DNA from: Castellaniella daejeonensis
GTDB taxonomy: Bacteria > Pseudomonadota > Gammaproteobacteria > Burkholderiales > Burkholderiaceae_B
Assembly (NCBI RefSeq): GCF_039523555.1
Contig: NZ_BAAAFN010000015.1
Span: forward strand, 434,001-498,000
Reading direction: 5' to 3'
DNA length: 64,000 nt
How positions within the stretch are numbered: position 1 is the first letter of the stretch; each line of letters opens with the position of its first letter. This document shows positions 41,203 to 48,958 of this stretch, piece after piece. Made by a program: the position numbers and the translations under genes. The notes beneath the pieces were generated by a model that had not been told where the DNA came from, did no database searches, and saw nothing but the letters and a program-made list of their open reading frames with translations.

Positions 41203-43668
41203 TTACATCGTGCAGCTTTCGCAGACGATCTTCTCGTCCACGCCGTCATGGATGCTGCCGGCGTTGTCCAGCGTCTTGTCCGAAGCCACGTTCGAGTTGT
41301 AGTAGTAGCGGGTCTTCATGCCGTACTTCACCATGGTGAAGTAGTGGGTCAGCAGTTCCCGGCTGGAGACCTTGTCGTCGTCCTTGATGCGGCGCCACAG
41401 GTCGGCGGAAATCCCCTGGTCGGTGAATTTCTGGAACACCGCGTAGGCCTTGATCATGTCGACCTCGGAGATGTCCCAGGCCGACTGGTAGAAATAGGCC
41501 GGATTGTCGCTGTCGGGCGCGGCCCAGCGGATCGTGACCGAGCCGTCGGTCTTGTTCAGCGTGACGTCGCGCACGGGATACAGCGAGTTGGGCTTGCCCA
41601 GCGCCTTGGAGGACGATTCGCCCGGCATGTACGCCACCAGGCAGGAATGGCCGATGCCGCCGTTCTGCATGATCTCGGTGCGCAGAGCCTCCCAGTCGTA
41701 GCGGTAGCGGAAGTCGCCCAGCTCGTCGACGTTGCGGTTGTAGGTGTCGATCGGCAGCCAGCCATCGGGCCAGCGGGTCTTGTGCATCCAGGGTGCGACG
41801 CCGCGTTCCTTGCTGATGCGCAGCGAAGCCCGGATGGCGTGGTACATGTGGCGCTCGGCGATGCGGTGCAGTTCCTCGCGGCCCTCGTCGGTGTCGTAGC
41901 GCAGGCCTTTGCGGGCCATGTGGGTGGCCACCCCCATCAGGCCCACGCCGGCGTTCATGCGAGCCTTGGCGGTGACGGCCACGTGGGGCAGCACGTAGTG
42001 CGAGTTGAGGATGCAGTAATCGATCATCTTCAACGTCAGGTACATCGCCTCCTGGTAGGTCTCGTCGTCGTCCTCGCCGATGGCGTCGTAGGCGATGGCA
42101 CCCAGCGAGCACAGGGCGATCTCGGGCTCTTCATGGGTCTCGACGATGCGGGCGACACGGCCGCCCTTGCAGGCGTCGTCGGGCAGGATGTCGTCGCCCG
42201 CCTTCAGTTCGCCGGCGAAGATGACGCGCGGCAGGGTGGAATCGGCGACCGCGACGGTCAGCCGCGCATTGAAATTGAAGGTCTGCGTCGTGCCGTCGGC
42301 CAGCTCGACCGTGATGTGGCCCACTTCCTTGTCGGAATACAGGTCGCGCATGTCCTGGTAGGGACGGTTCGGCTCGCTGATCTCCAGGCACAGGTTGCTG
42401 GAGTGGATGGGCTCCTTGAAGGGGGTGTGGCGGTTCATCTCGTCGATGTTGGCCAGGTAGGCCACCCCGGTTTCCAGCGCCTCGTTCAGCGAAGTCAGGA
42501 TCAGGTCGCGCGGCTTGAAGTATTCCTTCTTGAAGGACGGGTCGCGCTCCAGGCGCTCGTATTCGCGCTTGAAGGCGGCCGAGTCCGGGCCGAAGAACAG
42601 CCGGGTGAGCTCGGGGGCGGTGCGCACGTTGAACGAGAAGGCCTCTTCGTTGCGGGCGACCTTTTCGGCGAAGAACTTGTTGGTGACCAGCGCATAGTGC
42701 AGGTCGCGGTTCTTTCGGTCCTCGGTGCTGCGCGGATTGCGCAGGTAGGCGATGACCTCGGCCTCGGGATCGAAGCCGGAATAGTAGGTGGTGCAGGCGC
42801 CGCCGCGGCCGGCCTGCATGTTGGCGTGCACGGCCTTGCCCAGGGATGCCAGGTAGGGCAGCTTGCCCTGGTGCTGGATCAGGCCGCCGCGCACGGGATC
42901 CCCCTTGCTGCGGGTGATCAGGTGGCTGCCGATGCCGGCCGAGGCTGCCGTCATGCGGTAGGCGATGTGGTCGCCGATGGCCAGGGATGCCTCGTTGTCG
43001 TCGACCACGTACAGGCAGCACGAGGCAAAGCCGCGCAGCTTCGTGCCCAGGTTCACGTAGTTGGGCGTGGGGGCCGAGATCCGCTTGGCGGAAAATTCCT
43101 TGTAGAAGCGCCGCACCAGATCGACCCGGCGCTCGGCGGGCTCGTTTTCCGACAGGGCCATGGCCATGCGCATGTAGACGAACTGCTGCGTTTCGTATTC
43201 CTGCCGGGTGACGCGGTTCTGCAGGCTGTACTTCTTGCGGATGTAATGCAGCGAGAAGTGCGGCGTGTCGTAGTCCTGCTCGTGGTCGATGAAGGACTCG
43301 ATCTCGGCGTATTCGGCATCGGAGTAGTTCAGGCGCACCATCACCCCGTCGGCGATCATCCGGTCGTGCAGTTCCTTGACGGTGGGGATCTTCGGACCGT
43401 GGATGATCTTGTGCAGGTGGGACGCGTAGAGCCGGCCCGCCATCAGGTAGTAGGACCAGGTGCCCTTGTCCAGGCAGTTCTGGATCAGTTTTTCCTGCAG
43501 GTCGGCGGTGGAGACCGTCTCGGGCATGGTGCTGACGGCCTGCAGTACGATGCTGCTCCAGTCGACCTTCTGGCCCAGGTTGGCGGCGGCCCATCGGCCC
43601 CATCCGTTGAGCTTGCTGGGGATGTAGGGTTCGATGCGCCCATCACGCTTGACGATGTTCTTTATCAC
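41203..43668 (-). CDS. nrdA: Class I ribonucleotide reductase alpha subunit (NrdA) with an active-site-loop insertion
   Basis: 821 residues. Residues 1-90 are an ATP-cone allosteric domain (IVKRDGRIEPY...). The catalytic barrel has the FASCC cysteine, NLCLEI with thiyl-radical Cys427 plus flanking Asn and Glu, EIALC with redox Cys520, the tyrosine pair near the C-terminus (RYYYNS) and the C-terminal shuttle CESC. All catalytic residues are present, so the enzyme should reduce ribonucleoside diphosphates. The oddity is the distance from Cys427 to Cys520: 93 residues against 23 in E. coli NrdA. The extra 70 residues (about 446-512) look like a small beta-rich domain. Two NrdR boxes precede the gene. 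Confidence 0.95.
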   Translation of the reverse strand: MIKNIVKRDGRIEPYIPSKLNGWGRWAAANLGQKVDWSSIVLQAVSTMPETVSTADLQEKLIQNCLDKGTWSYYLMAGRLYASHLHKIIHGPKIPTVKELHDRMIADGVMVRLNYSDAEYAEIESFIDHEQDYDTPHFSLHYIRKKYSLQNRVTRQEYETQQFVYMRMAMALSENEPAERRVDLVRRFYKEFSAKRISAPTPNYVNLGTKLRGFASCCLYVVDDNEASLAIGDHIAYRMTAASAGIGSHLITRSKGDPVRGGLIQHQGKLPYLASLGKAVHANMQAGRGGACTTYYSGFDPEAEVIAYLRNPRSTEDRKNRDLHYALVTNKFFAEKVARNEEAFSFNVRTAPELTRLFFGPDSAAFKREYERLERDPSFKKEYFKPRDLILTSLNEALETGVAYLANIDEMNRHTPFKEPIHSSNLCLEISEPNRPYQDMRDLYSDKEVGHITVELADGTTQTFNFNARLTVAVADSTLPRVIFAGELKAGDDILPDDACKGGRVARIVETHEEPEIALCSLGAIAYDAIGEDDDETYQEAMYLTLKMIDYCILNSHYVLPHVAVTAKARMNAGVGLMGVATHMARKGLRYDTDEGREELHRIAERHMYHAIRASLRISKERGVAPWMHKTRWPDGWLPIDTYNRNVDELGDFRYRYDWEALRTEIMQNGGIGHSCLVAYMPGESSSKALGKPNSLYPVRDVTLNKTDGSVTIRWAAPDSDNPAYFYQSAWDISEVDMIKAYAVFQKFTDQGISADLWRRIKDDDKVSSRELLTHYFTMVKYGMKTRYYYNSNVASDKTLDNAGSIHDGVDEKIVCESCTM

Positions 43669-43698
43669 GGCCGGGTGTCCTTGGTGGTAGTGCTTTTA

Positions 43699-43745
43699 AT
43701 TCTACATGTAGTGCGGTTGGAAATCATAAACACAATATATGGTAT
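43699..43745 (-). promoter_or_regulatory. Tandem NrdR boxes upstream of nrdA
   Basis: Two 16-bp sites match the NrdR consensus (acaCwAtATaTwGtgt): ATTCTACATGTAGTGC at 43699-43714 and ACACAATATATGGTAT at 43730-43745. Their centres are 31 bp apart, three helical turns, as is typical for NrdR pairs. A TAGAAT -10-like element on the minus strand overlaps the nearer box. NrdR-ATP/dATP is expected to repress nrdABH here. Confidence 0.85.
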
Positions 43746-43916
43746 GGGCAAGCGTGGTTTCAATTTCTCCTCCTGAAACATCTTCGAGGTTTCAACTGCC
43801 CCTGCCGTCGTGGTACCCTGATTCGCTTCGGGGGTTTTTCAGCGGTCTTCCGGGCTGTGTGGCCCCCCTGGTTTCATCCCCCGGACGACACGGCCCGGGG
43901 TTCTGTGCGTCACCCC

Positions 43917-45047
43917 ATGAATAGGCTCATCCGGCTGTTGGCTGCGTCGGTTCTGTTGCATGGCGCCGGTGGTATCGTGCCGGCGCGGGCCTGGCAGGCC
44001 GCCGGTTCCGATCCGGCGCTCATCGACCTGGCTCCCCAGCGCTATGCCGTTCCCGACGTGCCCCGCGACGTTCCGTCCGATGTGGCTCCGGACGCGGGGG
44101 CATCCGGCTCGGCGCCGGATTCCGGAATCCGCTACGACCTGCTGTTCCTGGACGGCCCCGCGGAAGGCTACCGCTACCGCCCGGACGGCGTCGGCCTGCG
44201 CTGGTTCGGCACGGCCGCCGATCCGGCCGAACCGCCGGACAGGTTCGGCTCGGTGCCTTCCTCCGGCCTGGATGCCTGGGCGTTGGGCGCACGGAATTGG
44301 CGCTACCGCAGTTCCGCCGGCTATCGCCTGACCCTGGGCAATACGGCGTCGGACGCTCCCGGCTGGGGGCGGTCCGTGCGTCTTGCCGGGGTGGGGCTGG
44401 CCCGGTCCGTTTCCCAGGATCGCCTGCCCGCGGGGGCCTGGGACTATGCCGTGACGGCCGGTGCCCTGGACGGCCAGGCAAGCCGTCCGGTGGCAGAAGG
44501 CGACCTGGCGTACGGGCCGGTCGCGGTCGATGCAACCACGCGCTACGCCCTGGACAACGATCTGATCCTCGCCTCGCGGCTGCAGCGCACCCTGGGCCTG
44601 ACGGCCCTGGGCGTCGGCGGCGATTATTCCCTGGGAGACGCGGGCGCCTGGCGGTTCGGGGTGTCCGGGTCGCAGCGTCCGATGTCCCGGGGCTGGCGCC
44701 GCCAGCTGGGCTATACCCTGGGCTTGCGTCCGGGCTGGGACCTTTCCTGGGTGAATGCGCGGCAGGGAAACGGCTACGCCGACCTGGCCGCGTACGGCAG
44801 CGGCGACCCGGGCTGCGATTGCGTGAGCAATCAGTGGCAGCTGGACCTGGCGGCGGGGCGCTGGGGATCGTTCAGCGGTTCGTTCGAGCGGCGCGTGGAC
44901 GCCGCGGGCGGCCTGGACGAGCGAGTCGGTCTGGCCCACGGCTTTCGCTATGGACCCCACCTGAGGGTGCGCCTGGAAACGAACCGCAACCTGACGTCCG
45001 GGGATTACGGCCTGGGCGCGCAGCTTTCCCTGCCGCTGGACTGGTAG
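43917..45047 (+). CDS. Predicted outer-membrane beta-barrel, fimbrial-usher-like
   Basis: 376 residues. The ATG at 43917 opens a signal peptide (RLIRLLAASVLLHGAGGIVPARAW). The mature part has alternating strand patterns throughout and ends in aromatic LPLDW, like an outer-membrane barrel. Segments such as SQDRLPAGAWDYAVTAGALDG, VAEGDLAYGPVAVDATTRYALDNDLIL and RGWRRQLGYTLGL recall the barrel of chaperone-usher pores, but the protein is less than half the length of an usher, and no chaperone or pilin gene is adjacent. It could be a reduced usher or a separate barrel family. It is divergent from nrdA. Confidence 0.55.
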   Translation: MNRLIRLLAASVLLHGAGGIVPARAWQAAGSDPALIDLAPQRYAVPDVPRDVPSDVAPDAGASGSAPDSGIRYDLLFLDGPAEGYRYRPDGVGLRWFGTAADPAEPPDRFGSVPSSGLDAWALGARNWRYRSSAGYRLTLGNTASDAPGWGRSVRLAGVGLARSVSQDRLPAGAWDYAVTAGALDGQASRPVAEGDLAYGPVAVDATTRYALDNDLILASRLQRTLGLTALGVGGDYSLGDAGAWRFGVSGSQRPMSRGWRRQLGYTLGLRPGWDLSWVNARQGNGYADLAAYGSGDPGCDCVSNQWQLDLAAGRWGSFSGSFERRVDAAGGLDERVGLAHGFRYGPHLRVRLETNRNLTSGDYGLGAQLSLPLDW

Positions 45048-45078
45048 GGCGGGCCGGCTCCCGGCCGGGGATCCTGGC

Positions 45079-45576
45079 TCAGTCCCGGCCGTCGATGTGA
45101 TCCATGAAGACCCGGCACAGGGCTTCCATTCCGCGCCTGTCGTCGTCGTCGAAACGATCCGTGACGGGGCTGTCGACATCCCAGACACCCAGCAGCGAGC
45201 CGTCCGCGCGCACCAGCGGCACCACGATTTCGGATTGCGAGGCGGAATCGCAGGGGATGTGCCCCGAGAACTGGCTGACGTCGCGGACGACCTGGGTCCG
45301 GCGGCTATCCGCCGCCGTGCCGCAGACGCCCGCGCCCAGTGCGATGCGGATGCAGGCGGGCTTGCCCTGGAAGGGGCCGACGACCAGTTCCTTGCCGTCG
45401 TACAGGTAGAAGCCGGCCCAGTTCAACTGCGGCAGGCTGTCGAACACCAGGGCGCTGAAGTTGGCCGCATTGGCGATCAGGTCGGGTTCGCCGGCGATCA
45501 GGCCGCGGGCCTGCGTGGCCAGGTCGGCGTAGTGTTCCGCCTTGCTGGCGTAGGTGCGGGGGGCGAATGTGAACAT
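45079..45576 (-). CDS. msrC: Free methionine-(R)-sulfoxide reductase (GAF domain, fRMsr)
   Basis: 165 residues, a single GAF domain. Three cysteines, in PACIRI, GVCGTA and HIPCDSASQSEIVVPL, are spaced 10 and 24 residues apart, exactly as Cys84, Cys94 and Cys118 of E. coli fRMsr. It reduces free Met-R-sulfoxide with thioredoxin in the cytosol. The ATG at 45576 gives the family start (MFTFAPRTYASKAEHYADL). It is convergent with the usher-like gene and divergent from the EAL protein gene. Confidence 0.93.
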   Translation of the reverse strand: MFTFAPRTYASKAEHYADLATQARGLIAGEPDLIANAANFSALVFDSLPQLNWAGFYLYDGKELVVGPFQGKPACIRIALGAGVCGTAADSRRTQVVRDVSQFSGHIPCDSASQSEIVVPLVRADGSLLGVWDVDSPVTDRFDDDDRRGMEALCRVFMDHIDGRD

Positions 45577-45773
45577 CGGGATTCCGGAAGAAGAACGGGA
45601 TAGTGTTTCATTGTAGGGCGGGCCGCCGGGCGGCCGGCGCTTCGGTCCGTATCGCGACGGGTGCGCAGGCGGCGGGCCTTTTTTCGGCGTATTGGCCTGC
45701 GCCAGTTCCGTGTATATTCCTCCCCAGACGGCACTATTCCTGACGCCGGACATGAAACGCAGGGAGGCACGGA

Positions 45774-48700
45774 TTGTCCGATTCTCGCGGCACAGGGCTG
45801 CGCACGGGATTATTCGACAGCCTTCAGGCGCGCCTGTTCCTGGCTGTCCTGATGGTCATCGTGCCGATCCTGTGCGGCCTGGGCTACTACGTCTGGCACC
45901 AATACCGGGGGTTGGTGACCAGCAGCGACCGTGCCGCCGAAAGCCTGGTCAGCGTGACGGCGGCCTACGACCGGGCGCTGATCAACGACGCGGGCGACGT
46001 GCTCCACACACTGGCGAATTCCCCCATCCTGCGCCAGGCGCGCTGGAGCGAATGCCGTGGGTACCTGGCGTCCCTGCTGACAAGCCTGCCGCGTTATCTG
46101 AGCCTGGGCGTGACCGATGCGAACGGCTACCAGGTCTGCTCGGGGTTGCCCGATCCGGTCCCTCATGGCGTCTATCTCGGCGACCGGGCCTATTTCCGCA
46201 AGGCCATCCAGCAGGCCGAGGTCACCCTGGGCGGTTTCATCATCGGCCGGATGTCCAATCTGCCCACGCTGGTCCTGGCGGTGCGCGTGCCGGGGAATTC
46301 CGGCGTCAACAGCGGCGTGGTCTTCGGTGGCATGAACCTGGGCTACCTGCGCGCCGGCGCAGCCATCCCCGACTTGCTCCCGGGCGGGCGCCTGTGGATT
46401 CTGGACCGGGACGGCCATGTGCTGCAGAGCGTGCCGAACGACAGCAGTCATCTGGGCGAGCGGCTGGATGCCCACCCGGCCGGCGCGGCCGGCCTGTTGC
46501 GCACCATGTTCGACGACGACGACGGCCAGCGCTGGGCCGTGCTGTCCATGGCGGCCGGTCCCCGGGGGGATCCCTACGGGCTGTCCGTGCGCTACGAAGT
46601 GCCGGAATCGGTGCTCTACGCCGAGGCGCGTCATGCCCTGTGGGTCGGGGTGTTCGTCATCGTGCTGTTCCTGTGCGTGGCGGTGCTGGCGGCCTGGAAC
46701 CTGATGCAGCTGGCCGCCGGGCGCAGCCTGGAACACCTGCGCGTGGCCGTGCGGCGGCTGGCGTCCCAGGATTTCTCCGGGCGCGTGGCCGACCAGTTGC
46801 AGGGGCGGGACTTGCGGGAAATCGGCCAGCAGTTCGACGACATGTCCGATGCGCTGCAGTCCTACCAGCGTTCCCTGGCGCAGTCCGAACAGAGCTACCG
46901 GCTGCTGTTCGAAAGCAGCCCCAACCCCATGCTGGTGCTGAGCCTGGACAGCGGCCGCTTCCTGACCGTCAACGACGAGGCGATGCGCCGCTATGGCTAT
47001 GACCGGGACCAGTTCCTGCGGCTGACGCTCGAGGACCTGCGCATCGAGGTGCTCAAGGACCAGCCGGATACGGCCTTTTCCTACGAGCGCCATCGCCGCA
47101 AGGACGGCCAGCCCCTGCTCGTCGAAGTGCGCAGCCTGTCCTTGATGTTCACCGGGCAGATGGCCTATGTGCTGGTCGTGCGCGACCTGACCGAGCACGA
47201 AACGCTGAGCCGTGGACTGCAGGAACGCGAACGCCTGATCAGCCAGCTGATGGACGTCACGGCCGAGGCCATCTACGGGCTGGACGCGACGGGCTGCTGC
47301 ATCTTCGCCAACCAGGCCTGCTCGCATCTGCTGGGATACGATCACCCCGACCAGCTGGTCGGGCAGCATTTCCACAGCCTGATCCATTACCAGCACGAAG
47401 ACGGCCGCCCCTATCCCCTCGAGGCGTGCCGCATGCACCTGGCCCTGGCCGATGGCAAGGGCGTCCACGTGGACGACGAGGTCCTGTGGCGCCGCGACGG
47501 CACCTGCTTTCCTGTCGAATACTGGTCGTATCCCATCTGGCGGGACGGCCGGCTGGAGTTCTGCCTGGTCACTTTCCTGGACATCAGCGAACGGCGTGCG
47601 CAGCAGCGGGCGCTGGCCTACCAGGCCACCCACGACCCGCTGACGGGGCTGCTGAACCGGGGCGACATCCTGCGACGGCTGCAGGAGCGGTCAGAGCAGG
47701 ATCCCGAAGCGCCCTGGACCCTGGTGATGTCCAACCTGGACGGCTTCAAGGAAGTCAACGAGGCGCTGGGGCATGATGCCGGAGACCGGCTGCTCCAGGA
47801 AGTCGCGCAGCGGCTGCAGGGGCTGCTGGGCGAGTCGTGCGTGCTGGCCCGGCTGGGCAGCGACGAATTCGCCTTCCTGCTGGACACGGGCGACGAGGAT
47901 CGGGCGCAGGAACAAGTGCGTCCGATCCTCGTCGCGCTGCGCGATCCGTTCGCGCTGAACGATCTGCAGATCCGCATCAGCTGCAGCTTCGGCCTGGCGG
48001 CGCATCCCGGGCATGCCCGGGATCCGGACGAACTGATCCGTTGCGCCGACACGGCGATGCGCCGGGCCAAGCGCGACGGGCTGGGCATTGCCGTGTTCAA
48101 TCCCCAGGACCGCGCCAGCGTCCACGACCGCCTGTTGCTGCGTGGGGAACTGCGCGCGGCACTGGCGCAGGGTCAGTTCCTGCTGCACCTGCAGCCCAAG
48201 ATCTTCCTGAACGACGGCGCGCTGCCCTCGGGTGCGCCGATGGGCTTCGAGGCACTGGCCCGCTGGCAGCACCCCGAACGGGGGCTGATTCCTCCCGGCC
48301 GGTTCATTCCCGTCATCGAGGTCAGCGATCTGATCCACCCCTTCACGCTCTGGGTCGTGGACCAGGCCGTGGCCTGTTGCTCGCGGCTGCAGGCCGTCCG
48401 CCCCGGGGTCGGCATTGCCGTGAACGTCTCCACGCGGAACCTGCTGGACGATCATTTCCCCAGCCAGGTCCAGGAGGCCCTGTTGCGGCACGGCCTGGCG
48501 CCTGCGCTGCTGGAACTCGAGGTCACGGAAAGCGCGATCATGGCCGACCCCGCCAGGGCGCTGGCCACCCTGCACGCCCTGCACGCCCTGGGCGTACGCC
48601 TGTCGATCGACGATTTCGGTACCGGCTATTCCTCGTTCGCATACCTGAACCGGCTGCCGGTCGATGCGTTGAAGATCGACCAGTCCTTCGTGGCCGGCAT

Positions 48701-48905
48701 GGCCGCCGACCAGGACATGCGCGCCATCGTGCATTCCATCATCGAGATGAGCCATACGCTGGGCCTGATGGTGATCGCCGAAGGCATCGAGACCCGGGAA
48801 ACGCTGGACCAGTTGCGGGACATGGGCTGCGATGTCGGCCAGGGCTATCTGATCGGGCATCCCGATTCCGAGGCCAGTGCCGCGGCCTGGCTGCGCAGCC
48901 GCTGA
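45774..48905 (+). CDS. Membrane sensor with PAS, degenerate GGDEF and intact EAL domains (c-di-GMP phosphodiesterase)
   Basis: 1043 residues from a TTG with a strong AGGGAGG site six bases upstream. One membrane helix (about 20-40), a periplasmic sensory domain of about 250 residues (dCache-like: GDRAYFRKAIQ...), a second helix (about 300-325), HAMP, two PAS domains, GGDEF and EAL. The cyclase motif reads GSDEF (695-699) rather than GGDEF, so synthesis is doubtful. The EAL domain keeps its catalytic set: GFEALARW (Glu826), NVSTRN, ELEVTES, DDFGTGYSS, LKIDQSFV and AEGIE. Expected net activity is c-di-GMP breakdown, tuned by a periplasmic signal. The next gene starts 53 bases downstream on the same strand. 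Confidence 0.92.
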   Translation: MSDSRGTGLRTGLFDSLQARLFLAVLMVIVPILCGLGYYVWHQYRGLVTSSDRAAESLVSVTAAYDRALINDAGDVLHTLANSPILRQARWSECRGYLASLLTSLPRYLSLGVTDANGYQVCSGLPDPVPHGVYLGDRAYFRKAIQQAEVTLGGFIIGRMSNLPTLVLAVRVPGNSGVNSGVVFGGMNLGYLRAGAAIPDLLPGGRLWILDRDGHVLQSVPNDSSHLGERLDAHPAGAAGLLRTMFDDDDGQRWAVLSMAAGPRGDPYGLSVRYEVPESVLYAEARHALWVGVFVIVLFLCVAVLAAWNLMQLAAGRSLEHLRVAVRRLASQDFSGRVADQLQGRDLREIGQQFDDMSDALQSYQRSLAQSEQSYRLLFESSPNPMLVLSLDSGRFLTVNDEAMRRYGYDRDQFLRLTLEDLRIEVLKDQPDTAFSYERHRRKDGQPLLVEVRSLSLMFTGQMAYVLVVRDLTEHETLSRGLQERERLISQLMDVTAEAIYGLDATGCCIFANQACSHLLGYDHPDQLVGQHFHSLIHYQHEDGRPYPLEACRMHLALADGKGVHVDDEVLWRRDGTCFPVEYWSYPIWRDGRLEFCLVTFLDISERRAQQRALAYQATHDPLTGLLNRGDILRRLQERSEQDPEAPWTLVMSNLDGFKEVNEALGHDAGDRLLQEVAQRLQGLLGESCVLARLGSDEFAFLLDTGDEDRAQEQVRPILVALRDPFALNDLQIRISCSFGLAAHPGHARDPDELIRCADTAMRRAKRDGLGIAVFNPQDRASVHDRLLLRGELRAALAQGQFLLHLQPKIFLNDGALPSGAPMGFEALARWQHPERGLIPPGRFIPVIEVSDLIHPFTLWVVDQAVACCSRLQAVRPGVGIAVNVSTRNLLDDHFPSQVQEALLRHGLAPALLELEVTESAIMADPARALATLHALHALGVRLSIDDFGTGYSSFAYLNRLPVDALKIDQSFVAGMAADQDMRAIVHSIIEMSHTLGLMVIAEGIETRETLDQLRDMGCDVGQGYLIGHPDSEASAAAWLRSR

Positions 48906-48958
48906 CGGCCCGCGCGACCTGTTGATGTGGTTCGGGTGATGCCGGCCGGAAACGTGGT

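Noticed and set aside
42133..42333. Active intein in NrdA
   Set aside because: At about 70 residues it is far too small, has no N-terminal Cys/Ser junction or C-terminal His-Asn, and no endonuclease domain. An insertion domain or relic is the better reading.
45774..48905. Active diguanylate cyclase
   Set aside because: The motif is GSDEF instead of GGDEF/GGEEF, while the EAL residues are complete.
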